Source: a bacterium (lineage in GTDB: Bacteria; Planctomycetota; B15-G4). Taken from it: a stretch of DNA of 64,000 nt. Location of the stretch: assembly GCA_030428785.1 (NCBI GenBank), contig JAUIEF010000008.1, positions 1 through 64,000 on the forward strand. Reading direction: 5' to 3'. The translations under genes were made by a program, and so were the position numbers. The first letter of the stretch is position 1; each line of letters starts with the position of its first letter. Under the pieces are notes generated by a model, which had not been told where the DNA came from, did no database searches, and saw nothing but the letters and a program-made list of their open reading frames with translations. This document shows, piece by piece, positions 46,401 to 54,078 of this stretch.

Positions 46401-48853
46401 CCCGGTGGCGCGAGCGTGACGAGGGTCGTGGGCGTCACGGAGAGGACCGAGCCGGGCACGCCGCCGAAGGTGACGGCCGCGTCGGCGGGGAAGAGGTCGC
46501 CCGTGAGCGTGACCTCGGTGGGGAGGCCTGGGTGGCCGATGTCCGGTGCGACGCCGGCGAGGCTCGTGCCGACCCAGCTCCACGCGCCGACGAGCGTCGT
46601 CGAGGTGCCGTCCTGGGTGAGGACGACGTCGCCGACCGCGCCCTGGAGGCCGGCGGGCGCCGTGGCGGTCATCGTCGTCGCGTCGACCCACGCGACGTCG
46701 GTCGCGGCGCGTCCGTCGAAGGTCACGGTCGTCGGGAAGAACGGGTCGAGGTCGACGCCCGTGAGCGTGACGGGCGTCGGCGTGTGGAAGAGGCCGCTCG
46801 ACGGCGTGACGCCGGAGAGCACGGGCGGCGGCGGGTCGTCGTAGGTGAACGCGCCGACCATGGTGTCCGTGCCGTCGGCGCCGGTGACCACGAGGTCGAC
46901 GGTCGCGCCGGACGCGCCCGGCGGGACGAGCGCCTGGAGGCTCGTCGGCGTGACGGAGGTCATCGTCGCGGGCACGCCGCCGAAGGTCGCGGTCGTGTCG
47001 GGCGCGAAGAGGCTGCCGCCGATGGTCACGGGCGTCGCGACGGCCGGGTGGCCCGTGCCGGGCGTCACCGACGTGACCTGCGTGCCCACCCACGAGAACG
47101 CGTCGGGCAGCGTGGAGGACGCGCCGTCCTGCGTGACGACGACGTCGCCGACATCGCCCTGCGCGCCCGCGGGGACGACGGCGGTGAGCGTGCCGGCGTC
47201 GACCCACGTCACGTCGGTGAGCGCGGCGCCGCCCGCGGTGAGGGTCGTCGGGAAGAAGGGGTCGAAGTCCGCGCCGGTGAGCGTGACGGGCGTCGGCGAG
47301 TGGAACACGCCGGACGCCGGGTCGATGCCCGTGAGCACGGGCGGCGGCGGGTCGTCGTAGGTGAAGCCGCCGGGCAGCGAGGCGGGACCGTTGCTGCTGG
47401 TCAGCGCGACGTCGACGACGGCGCCGGACGCGCCGGCGGGCGTGTCGACGAGCAGCGTGTCGGGGACGAGGACCTGGACGACCGTCCCGGAGACGCCGCC
47501 GAAGGTCACGTCGATGCTCCCGTCGTCGCGGTAGTTCTGGCCGAGGATCGTGACGCGCGTGCCGCCGGTCGGGTGGCCGGTGCCGGGCGACACCGAGGTG
47601 ATCGCGGCGGGGCCGCACGGCAGCGGGCAGAACGGCAGGTCCGCGCCGACGTTCGTGTTGCCCGCGACGATCACGTCGGGGACGAGCACGACGTCGTAGG
47701 GCTGGCCCGTCGGCGGCCGGAAGCGCACGTCCCAGGTGCCGGGCGGGACGACGGTCTGGTAGATGCTCGCGGCGTTCGTGCTGTCGCCCGTGAGCGGGAT
47801 GTCGAGGCCGGTGAGCGGGTCCTCGACGTCGACGTCGATGCCGGCGAGCGGCAGGCCGTCGGCCGTCACGGTGCCGGTGAGCAGGAAGCCGGGCTGGAGC
47901 GCGAGCACGCCGAGGTCCACGGGCGCGGCGACCGCGACGCCGGGCACGACCTGCGTCACGAGGCGCGCCGCGAGCGGCGGCTGGACGACGACGTCGTAGG
48001 TGCCGGCCTCGAGCACGAGGTTCACGACGCCGAGCGCGTTCGAGTTGTCGTTGGGCGTGAAGATCTTCGCGCCGGTCACCGAGTCGAGGACGTCCGTGTC
48101 GACGTTCGCGAGCGCCGCGCCCGCCGCGTTCGTGATCTTCGCCGTGACGGTGAAGCCCTCCTGGAGGACGACGTCGCCGAGGTCGGTGTCGACCGAGAGG
48201 TCCAGCGGGAACGTGCGCGGCGCGAGCGTGAAGCCGAACACGCCCTTCGTGAGGAACTCGACGTCGATCGGCCCGGGCGGGACGGCGATGGAGAACTCGC
48301 CGAACACGTTCGTCGTGTCGCCCTTGAGCACGATGTTCGTGCCGGTGATGCCGTCCTTGACGTCGATGCCCGCGGAGCCGACCGGGAACCCCTGCGTCGT
48401 GACGCAGCGGCCGGTCATGGCGACGCCCGCGGGGAGCTGCACGACGCCGAGGTCCGTCGTGCCGCTGATGATCACCGGGTCCATCGTGAGGACCAGCGAG
48501 GTGCTCGCCGGCGGCGGCGGCGGCTTGAAGGTCACGGCGTAGTTGCCGTTGGGGATCGTCGTGAGGAAGAAGCCGTTGGGGTCGGTGCCGTCGTTGAAGA
48601 TGTCCGGCGTGCCGCCGCTGCCGTTGTTCTTCACGTCGATGTCGACGCCGAAGACGCCGACGCCGTTCGCGTCGACGACCTGGCCCATCATGAAGTCGGC
48701 GCGGGCCGACGGGGCCAGGCCCGCGGCGGCGAGGATCAGCGCGAGGCCGGCCGCGAGGCGCGCGCGGCGCGGAGCCGTCGCGCGGGACGAGGCGAGGGAG
48801 GGACGCCGAGCGTCCGCGGGGACGAGGCCCCGGATCCGAGGTGGAGTGCCCAT
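40442..48853 (-). CDS. giant exported IPT/TIG-repeat protein with N-terminal CarboxypepD-like repeats and PPC-like C-terminus
   Basis: ~2800 aa; signal peptide LAAGLALILAAAGLAPSARA; four N-terminal reg-like repeats; about 25 TIG domains counted by eye (e.g. GLFHSPTAVTLTGADF..., GHPAVETPVTISG..FAADTTVTFGGVPATVVSV); conserved C-terminus. ATG 48853 preferred to TTG 48964. Confidence 0.87.
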   Translation of the reverse strand: MGTPPRIRGLVPADARRPSLASSRATAPRRARLAAGLALILAAAGLAPSARADFMMGQVVDANGVGVFGVDIDVKNNGSGGTPDIFNDGTDPNGFFLTTIPNGNYAVTFKPPPPPASTSLVLTMDPVIISGTTDLGVVQLPAGVAMTGRCVTTQGFPVGSAGIDVKDGITGTNIVLKGDTTNVFGEFSIAVPPGPIDVEFLTKGVFGFTLAPRTFPLDLSVDTDLGDVVLQEGFTVTAKITNAAGAALANVDTDVLDSVTGAKIFTPNDNSNALGVVNLVLEAGTYDVVVQPPLAARLVTQVVPGVAVAAPVDLGVLALQPGFLLTGTVTADGLPLAGIDVDVEDPLTGLDIPLTGDSTNAASIYQTVVPPGTWDVRFRPPTGQPYDVVLVPDVIVAGNTNVGADLPFCPLPCGPAAITSVSPGTGHPTGGTRVTILGQNYRDDGSIDVTFGGVSGTVVQVLVPDTLLVDTPAGASGAVVDVALTSSNGPASLPGGFTYDDPPPPVLTGIDPASGVFHSPTPVTLTGADFDPFFPTTLTAGGAALTDVTWVDAGTLTAVVPAGAQGDVGDVVVTQDGASSTLPDAFSWVGTQVTSVTPGTGHPAVATPVTIGGSLFAPDTTATFGGVPATMTSVTPTSLQALVPPGASGATVDLVVTGADGTDTMVGAFTYDDPPPPVLSGVTPSSGLFHTPTPVTLTGVDLDPFFPTTVTFDGRAATDVAWVDATTMTATAPAGLQGAVGDVVLTQDGTSTTLVGAWSWVGTSLAGVAPDIGHPGLPTEVTLTGDLFPADAAVTFGGVPGSVLSVTPTTLVTLAPPGPSGTSVDIRVTGANGEATLPRAFHYEDPAAPVLAGTTPSTGLFHAPGTVVLEGQDFDSWFPIAVTFGGAPATDVTWLSDTSVSCTAPAGTQGATGDVVLTQNGHDSVLPGAWTWVGSAIASVDPAAGHPAVETPVTITGSLFAPDTTVTFGGTSASVVTVTSEQLDVLAPPGARGAVVDVVVAGSDGTDMLVGGFAYDDPPPPVLAAVDPAEALFHAPGTVTLTGSDFDPYFATTVTFGGLPATDVVVISPTTITATAPANTQGAIGDVVVTQDGLSSTLPAAFGWIGTSIADVTPSTGHPALETPVTISGAFFAADSAVSFGGVPATIVGVTPDAIDVLAPTGTRGAVVDVVVAGSDGTDTLVGGFAYDDPPPPVLAAIDPPAGLFHSPTSVTLTGADFDAVYPLTVTVGGLPAGDVVRVSDTVVTATVPANTQGAVGDVVLTQDGLSTTLPAAFAWEGTRLLALSPAAGDPLGGTAVTLTGEHLPDDGSLVVTFGGAAATVVSVTAPGGAQVLTPPGTPDTTVDVAVSGSNGDDLLVGAYRYEEVPPPVLAAVAPTEGLFHSPTAVTLTGADFSSLYPVTVTVGGLPATDVVRVSDTVVTATFPPNAQGATGDVVVTQNGLDAALPGAFTWTGTTLASIAPTGGHPAVETLVTLTGERFAADTAVTFGAQPATVVSVSDTTMTVLSPTGTPGAVVDVTATGADGTDTLVGAFTYDDPPPPVLAAVAPAEGLFHSPTAVTLTGTDFDAFFPMSVRVGGLPATQVTRVSSTTVTAVFPASTQGATGDVTLTQNGHTTTLADAFAWVGTELAGLAPANGHPAVETPVTISGARIAADSTVTFGGVPATVVAATADAIDVLAPTGTPGLTVDVTVSGTDGTDTLPAAFTYDVLPAPTVAAIDPPGGLFHAQNPVTITGTGFDEHYPLAVTVGGLAATDVVRVSDTVLTATVPPNAQGAVGAVVVTQEGLSGTLPAAFTWEGTRLLVVSPNKGHPNGGVPITLTGEHFTDDGSLTVTFGATPVVVTSVTPPGTLVVTSPAGPAGGVVDVTVASSNGTDTLTGAFTFVDPLAPTLTAVTPSTGLFHSPTPVTLTGEDFDPLGVLSVTFAGVPATDVAFVSDTQVTAVAPPGSQGQVADVVVVQDGKASALPAAFTWVGTEITSISPDHGHPALETPVALVGSFLAPGSTIAFGGAPGVVLSADGGSLQAIAPPGTPGEVVDVTVTGPDGTDTLLGGFRWDDVPPPTLASVDPTEALFHTPVPVVLTGGGFDEHYALAVTFDGTPATDIVRLSSTQVACTAPAGTQDVFADVVVTQNGESAVLADGFRWTGTHLFAVAPDGGHPNGGEPVTLTGEHFADDGATRVTFGGVAATDVVVLSETTLTVVTPPGEPGATVDVEVAGTNGEGLLPGAFTYDDPLAPTLLAVSPGSGLFHAATPVTLTGESFDPLAKLAVTFGGVAATDVAFVSPTTITCRAPTGEQGQLVDVTVDQDGHVATLPDAFGYVGTRIVALDPPTAPPVGGPAVTLTATFVPDDGTVLVDFGALAAEVLSVTVPDTIVVRPPAGLPGETVDVAVRSSNGEDVLEAGFTYDVMTLDGLSPESGPAAGGPPITITGVHVPDDGSLVVDFGGLPATVLSVDAPDAVVVELPAGARGSTVDVTVTGGNGGATLPASFTYAITVLASVEPRLGPPDGGDRVVILGEAFTDDGSTRVFFGDAEATVLDVVVPHTLVVEAPPGDPDAVVDVMVTSSNGADVLATAYTYGDFMLLLGDGVDGGLGPGDVDTLFFDALAGSRITLQTKPGKGSDLLPRMRLTGPDGDELLAPEASAPKGKTARVKNLTLPDTGRYRLELLAADGSAGDYRFRSKLRPVTKVAEQVFVNAATPVVSVDFGALPGWSLKTAKVAAKKSKKSPDVLAPAVTLTDPDGALVDPAPFAKPNKKGTKLTLKNVPLDVFGEWSLDVTGADGTTGEAKVSIRIAKPKGKPQVIEEG
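42150..47600 (-). repeat. 516-bp tandem super-repeats inside the TIG gene (approximate limits)
   Basis: gggtcgtcgta landmark at 45285 and 45801 (516 bp), 46833 and 47349 (516 bp), also at 44244 (1041 bp from 45285, one longer unit). Confidence 0.8.
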
Positions 48854-48947
48854 GGTTGCCGTGTGCCGAGAATGCGTCGTACTCCGGGGCCGGCGGCCCC
48901 GGGTGCGCCCGGCCCCGTCCGGAGACGGAGCGTGGACGCACCTGCCC

Positions 48948-48997
48948 GCTTTAAACACAAGCAAGCTGCCTGCCAGTCAGTGTATCAGGGCTTTAAA
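48948..48997 (-). promoter_or_regulatory. paired GCTTTAAA motifs flanking a TACACT -10-like hexamer
   Basis: GCTTTAAA at 48948-48955 and 48990-48997 (42 bp apart); AGTGTA (minus TACACT) at 48979-48984. Confidence 0.45.
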
Positions 48998-49131
48998 GGT
49001 GCTGTGGACCGTCCTGGACGGCGCTCCGGGCGGTCTCCGGGCGCGCGCGCCGTCGCACGGCCTCGGCGCGGTGCGACCGCCGGGCGTCCACCCGCTGGAC
49101 CGGCGTCCACGGCCCGGACGGCCGCGCCCCG

Positions 49132-49917
49132 TCAGCGGAGGAGGGCGGCGCGCCAGTCCGCGAGGAGCTCGTCCTCGGTGACGCCGAGCGCGTCGAGCAC
49201 CTCGGCCTCCGTCGTCGCCGGGAGGAGCCCGCGGAGGGCGTCCCGGCCCCAGCGGATCTCGACGTGCTCGACGAGCGTGCCGGCCACGCCGTAGCGCGCC
49301 GGACCGGACCAAGCGTCCTCCAGCCGCGTCGGCCCGCCGCCCGCGGCGACGACCTCGCGGGCTCGCTCCCGGTGACCCGCGTCGAGCTGGCCGGAGACGT
49401 GCACGGCGAGCCCCTCGACGAGCCAGCCGAGCGGCTCGAGGCCGACGCCGTCGCGTGACGCGTTGTGCTGGAGGTGGAAGCAGTGCACGAGCTCGTGCGT
49501 GACGATGCCGCGCACGTGCGCCTCGTCCGTCGCGTCGTGCTCGCAGGCGTCGCGCGGCCAGGCGCGCGGCGAGAGCAGGTGCAGCGTGTCGGCGACGCCC
49601 GCGGCCACCATCCAGCAGGCGGTGTCCGGCATGCCCCACTCCGGCGGGAACGACGCCGTGAACGCCGCCCGGTCGGGCAGGAGCAGCACGCGCACCGGCT
49701 CGGCGAAGGGCTCGCCGGCCCAGTCCTCGACGACCGCTCGACCGTCCGCGAGCCAGGCGTCGAGCGCGGGGCGCAGCGCCTCGTCGGCGGCCGTCGACTC
49801 GACCGGGAACGCGGGCGGCGGAGCGGGCTCCGGAGCGGGTGGCGGGGCGACGCACGCCGTCGCCGCCGCGAGCACGGCCGTCGACCCGAGGAGCGCGGCG
49901 CGTCGGCGGGCGTTCAC
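49132..49917 (-). CDS. lipoprotein with HExxH metallopeptidase-like motif
   Basis: Signal peptide/lipobox; GIVTHELVHCFHLQHN and WLVEGLAVHVSG; starts 14 nt after the stop of the next gene. Confidence 0.75.
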   Translation of the reverse strand: MNARRRAALLGSTAVLAAATACVAPPPAPEPAPPPAFPVESTAADEALRPALDAWLADGRAVVEDWAGEPFAEPVRVLLLPDRAAFTASFPPEWGMPDTACWMVAAGVADTLHLLSPRAWPRDACEHDATDEAHVRGIVTHELVHCFHLQHNASRDGVGLEPLGWLVEGLAVHVSGQLDAGHRERAREVVAAGGGPTRLEDAWSGPARYGVAGTLVEHVEIRWGRDALRGLLPATTEAEVLDALGVTEDELLADWRAALLR

Positions 49918-49930
49918 GAGCGGCTCCCGG

Positions 49931-52195
49931 TCAGGGCGTCTCGACGACGGTCTGCTTCTTCGTCTTGGGGGCCTTCACCGCGACGACGACCTTGGCCTGA
50001 CCCGTCGACGCGTCCTTCGACGACACCTGGAGCTTCCACGAGCCGAACGCGTCGAAGTCGACGCCGGACACCTTCACCGAGCTGCCCGACTTGTTCGTCG
50101 TCGTGAGCCCGGCGAGGTCGACGTCGTCACCCGACGGGTCGAGCAACGCGACCTCCGGCGGGAACGGCCCGAAGGGCACGGTCTTGCTCTTCTTCGAGCT
50201 CACCGTGGCCTTCTTGAGCGTCCAGCCCGGACGCGCGCCGAAGGAGACGGTCGCCGTGGGGGCGCCGACGTCCACCGTCGCGACGGCGCTCAGCTTCTTG
50301 GGCGTCTTGACCTTGGTGAGCAGCTTGTAGTCGCCGGTGGTGCCGGCCGCGCCCGTGAGCTCGAGCGTCCAGAGGCCCGTCTGCCCGAGGAGCAGCTTCC
50401 TGCCCCTGGCGGTCTTCGCGTTCGCGACGCTGTCGGCGGCCGAGAGCACCTCCGAGCCGTCCGGCGCGACGACGCGCAGCTGCGGCTGGAGCAGGCTCCC
50501 CTTCGCGGCCTTGACCGTGAGGTTCACCTTCGAGCCCGCGACGGCCTCGACGAAGATGCGGTCGACGTCGCTCGCCGGCAGGCCGCCCTCGAGCGCGTGA
50601 CCCAGCTCGAGCATCATGTCGCCGTAGGTGTACGGGTCGTCGAGCTCCCGGCTGCCGCCCGCGTCGTTCACCGTGACGGCGACCTGCGTGTCCTTCGTGC
50701 CGGCCGGCGCCTGGACGACGATCGTGTCGGGCGGCGTGAGCGAGACGACCGTCGCGGGCGTCGCGCCGAAGAGGACCTCGGTGCCGACGTTCCCCGCGAA
50801 GTCGGTGCCGCGCAGCGTGACGAGGTTGCCTCCCTCCGGCGGGCCGGCGCCGGGCAGCACCGTGGTCGACGGCGGCGCCGCGCACGGCAGGGTGCACGGC
50901 AGCAGCGAGGCGTCGAGCGTCGTGTTCCCGGAGATCGTGAAGTCGCGGAACACCATGGGTGCGAGCGCCTCGCCGTTCACGGCGGAGAACGTCACGTCCC
51001 AGGTGCCCGTCGGCACGACGATCGCGTAGTCGCCGGACGCGTCCGTGTTGTCCATGGAGAGCGGCACGACCGAGTCGTCCGACGGGTCGTTGAGGTCGAC
51101 GTCGATGTCCGGCAGCGCGACGCCCTCGCTCGTGACGGTGCCCGAGAGCACGACGCCCGCGGCGTGCTCGACGATGCCGAGGTCCTTCGCGCCGTTCACG
51201 ACGATGTCCTCGACCATGACCGACACGAGGCCGTCGGCGAACTGCGGCTGCGCGACGAAGTCGTACGTGCCCGCGGGCACGACGACGGACACCGAGCCGT
51301 CGTTCTTGGAGTTGTCGCCGGGCGTGAAGAGCTTGTCGCCCGTGGCCTTGTCGACGACGTCGGTGTCGGCGTTCACCACCGGGTTGCCGTTGGACCGCTC
51401 GAGCTTCGCCGTGAGCATGAGCCCCGGCTTCAGCGCGATGTTCCCCAGCGCGGTGTTCTTGGTGATCGTCGTCTCGATCGCCTCCGACGCGAGGAGCGTG
51501 CCGGTCGACGGCGCCTCGAACTGGATCTCGAGCAGGCCCACCGGGACCTTGATGGAGAAGGTGCCGTTCGCGGGCGTGACGTCGCCGGTGATGGGCTGGC
51601 TGATGTCGGTGACCGCGTCGACGACGTCGATGTTGACGCCCGCGACGCCGTTGCCGCCGAGGTTCACGACCTTGCCGGAGATCGTCGCCGCCTTCGGGAT
51701 GACGACGTCGCCCAGGTCGATCGTGCCGCCCGGGGTGACCGGCTCGACGACCTTGGTGAAGAGGCTCGCCGAGGACGGCTTGAACTCGATCGTGAAGGTG
51801 CCCGGAGGCACGGTCATGGAGAAGGTGCCGTCCGGCTGCGTGAAGTCGCCGGACACGGTGACGGCGTTCCCGTTCGAGAACAGGAACACGTCGATGTCGA
51901 GGTTCCCCACGCCGGCGCCGCCGTCGGTGACGCAACGGCCGGTGACGAGGTCGGCCGCGGCGGAGGGCGCCAGGCCGGCGAGGAGGACGAGGGAGAGGAG
52001 GCGCGCGGGGCGCGTCGAGCGTGGGAGCAGCACGGGTACCGTTCCGGATCGGGTGGAGGAGGCGGGCGGCCGCGGGACGCGAGCGCGGGGGGATCCGGTC
52101 CTGAGCCGTCCGGTCCCCGTGCTGTCGTCCACCGCCGTCGGCGAGTGGAGCAAGCGGGGTGCCGAACCGTCTGCCGGGTGTCCTGGGGCCCGCAC
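49931..52195 (-). CDS. exported CarboxypepD-like / single IPT-TIG / PPC-like protein, short paralogue of the giant protein
   Basis: Signal LLSLVLLAGLAPSAAADLVTGRCVTDGGAGVGNLDIDV; one TIG (TTVLPGAGPPEGGNLVTLRGTDFAGNVGTEVLFGATPATVVSLTPPDTIVVQAPAG); C-terminus like 40442-48853. Start uncertain. Confidence 0.82.
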   Translation of the reverse strand: MRAPGHPADGSAPRLLHSPTAVDDSTGTGRLRTGSPRARVPRPPASSTRSGTVPVLLPRSTRPARLLSLVLLAGLAPSAAADLVTGRCVTDGGAGVGNLDIDVFLFSNGNAVTVSGDFTQPDGTFSMTVPPGTFTIEFKPSSASLFTKVVEPVTPGGTIDLGDVVIPKAATISGKVVNLGGNGVAGVNIDVVDAVTDISQPITGDVTPANGTFSIKVPVGLLEIQFEAPSTGTLLASEAIETTITKNTALGNIALKPGLMLTAKLERSNGNPVVNADTDVVDKATGDKLFTPGDNSKNDGSVSVVVPAGTYDFVAQPQFADGLVSVMVEDIVVNGAKDLGIVEHAAGVVLSGTVTSEGVALPDIDVDLNDPSDDSVVPLSMDNTDASGDYAIVVPTGTWDVTFSAVNGEALAPMVFRDFTISGNTTLDASLLPCTLPCAAPPSTTVLPGAGPPEGGNLVTLRGTDFAGNVGTEVLFGATPATVVSLTPPDTIVVQAPAGTKDTQVAVTVNDAGGSRELDDPYTYGDMMLELGHALEGGLPASDVDRIFVEAVAGSKVNLTVKAAKGSLLQPQLRVVAPDGSEVLSAADSVANAKTARGRKLLLGQTGLWTLELTGAAGTTGDYKLLTKVKTPKKLSAVATVDVGAPTATVSFGARPGWTLKKATVSSKKSKTVPFGPFPPEVALLDPSGDDVDLAGLTTTNKSGSSVKVSGVDFDAFGSWKLQVSSKDASTGQAKVVVAVKAPKTKKQTVVETP

Positions 52196-52289
52196 CGCTC
52201 TCTTCCCGGTGCTGCGCGTCTGGGAACTGGACGTGTGTCCGGGGTCCGGTCACCGTCGTCCCGGCTTCAACGTAGCACGCGATCTTGAT

Positions 52290-52297
52290 TTAAAGCG
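52290..52297 (-). promoter_or_regulatory. GCTTTAAA motif upstream of the short paralogue
   Basis: Plus TTTAAAGC = minus GCTTTAAA. Confidence 0.35.
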
Positions 52298-52389
52298 CCT
52301 GTCGGGATCGTCATGTGCCGGTGCGTCGCGGCGTGCCCGGGGACCGCGCGCCGGTCGCGCCCGGGCGGTAGCATGGGGGCGACCCGGGG

Positions 52390-53775
52390 GTGCGGATGCC
52401 CATCCAGACCATCAATCCTGCGAACGGCGCGGTGCTGCGGGTCTGGGAGGAGGCGTCGGACGCGGAGCTCGACCGGGTGCTCTCGGTGGCCGCGCGGGCG
52501 CAGGCTTTCTGGGCGACGCTGCCCTTCGACGAGCGCGCGCTGCCGCTGCGCGCGATCGCCGCCGAGCTCGAGGACCGGATCGAGGCGCTCGCGCGCCTCA
52601 TGGCCGAGGAGATGGGCAAGCCGCTCCCGCAGGGGCGGGCCGAGATCCAGAAGTGCGCCGGCGCGTGCCGGTACGCGGCGGACCACGCCGCGGAGCACCT
52701 GGCCGACGAGACCGTCGACCTCGGCGGCGAGCAGTCGGGCCGCGTGCTCTACCGGCCGCTCGGGCTCGTGCTGGCGGTCATGCCATGGAACTTCCCGTTC
52801 TGGCAGGTGCTGCGCTGCCTCGGGCCGGCGGTCATGGCGGGCAACGGCATGCTCCTGAAGCACGCGCCCGGCGTGCAGGGCTGCGCGGCGGCCGTCGAGG
52901 ACCTCGTGCGCGCGGCGGGCCTGCCGGACGGGCTCTTCGCGAACCTCGTCATCGACGAGCACCGCGTGGGGCGCCTCGTCGCGCGGCCCGAGGTCGCGGC
53001 CGTCACGCTCACCGGGTCGACGCGTGCGGGCTCCGCCGTGGCGTCTGCCGCGGGCGACGCGCTCAAGAAGTGCGTGCTCGAGCTGGGCGGCAGCGACCCG
53101 TACCTCGTGCTGGCCGACGCCGACGTCGACCTCGCGGCGCGGACCTGCGTCGCGTCCCGCCTCCAGAACACGGGGCAGAGCTGCATCGCGGCGAAGCGCT
53201 TCGTCGTGGTCGAGAAGGTGCGCGAGGAGTTCACGGAGCGCGTCGTCGAGGAGATGGCGGGCAAGCGCTTCGGCGACCCGCTCGGTCCGGAGCCCGTGGA
53301 CCTCGGGCCGCTCGCGCGCGTCGACCTGCGGGACGCGGTGCACGCGCAGGTGGTCCGCAGCGTCGAGGCGGGCGCGCGGCTGCTGCTCGGCGGCGAGGTG
53401 CCGGCCGGCGACGGCGCGTTCTACCCGCCCACGGTGCTCGAGGGCGTCGCGCCCGGCATGGCCGCCTTCGACGAGGAGGTCTTCGGGCCGGTCGCGGCGA
53501 TCGTCCCGGCGCGGGACGAGGCCGAGGCGATCCGGCTCGCGAACGCGACGCCGTACGGCCTGGGCGCCGCGGTGTTCACCGCGGACGTCGCGCGCGGTCG
53601 GCGCATCGCGACCGAGCAGCTGCAGGCCGGCAACTGCGCGGTCAATGCGATGGTCGCATCGGACGCGCGCCTGCCGTTCGGCGGCGTCAAGGCGAGCGGC
53701 TTCGGGCGCGAGCTCGGCGCGCAGGGCTTCCGCGAGTTCGTCAACGTGCTCTCGTTGCGGACGCCCGCGGACTGA
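52390..53775 (+). CDS. aldehyde dehydrogenase family (succinate-semialdehyde dehydrogenase-like)
   Basis: LAVMPWNFPFWQVLR, TLTGSTRAGSAVASAAG, CVLELGGSDPYLVLADADVD, NTGQSCIAAKRFVV, EVFGPVAAI. Confidence 0.93.
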   Translation: MRMPIQTINPANGAVLRVWEEASDAELDRVLSVAARAQAFWATLPFDERALPLRAIAAELEDRIEALARLMAEEMGKPLPQGRAEIQKCAGACRYAADHAAEHLADETVDLGGEQSGRVLYRPLGLVLAVMPWNFPFWQVLRCLGPAVMAGNGMLLKHAPGVQGCAAAVEDLVRAAGLPDGLFANLVIDEHRVGRLVARPEVAAVTLTGSTRAGSAVASAAGDALKKCVLELGGSDPYLVLADADVDLAARTCVASRLQNTGQSCIAAKRFVVVEKVREEFTERVVEEMAGKRFGDPLGPEPVDLGPLARVDLRDAVHAQVVRSVEAGARLLLGGEVPAGDGAFYPPTVLEGVAPGMAAFDEEVFGPVAAIVPARDEAEAIRLANATPYGLGAAVFTADVARGRRIATEQLQAGNCAVNAMVASDARLPFGGVKASGFGRELGAQGFREFVNVLSLRTPAD

Positions 53776-54078
53776 CGTCCCGGTCGCGGCGTCGCGCGTG
53801 TCGTGCGACGCGCCGCCGACGGGCGCACGTCCGCACCCGATGACGTCGGCGTCATGCGCGCGTCGGACCGCGCGCGCGACGCGCGTCGCGTGGCGAACTC
53901 GTCACGGGTCGCGCCTCGACATCCGGACGAAGCTGAGGTGTCCGCGCGCGACGCCGGAAGGCCGCGTGCGGTGACGGGACCGTCACCGGTCCCGCCGTCA
54001 GTTGCCCGACCGTCCGTTCGTATGAGGAGGCTCGCCGCGCGACTCCCGCCGCGGCGCGACTCCCCGGAGACGTCCGCC

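Noticed and set aside
40206-48941. 2911-aa minus ORF
   Set aside because: Frame-shifted shadow of the TIG gene; HRRRRR-type composition, no domains; stays open because the 516-bp repeat propagates a stop-free frame.
45236-49294. 1352-aa plus ORF and 161-171-aa plus ORFs (e.g. 43740..44255, 46359..46844, 46845..47360)
   Set aside because: Antisense shadows of the TIG repeats; their shared length reflects the repeat period, not genes.
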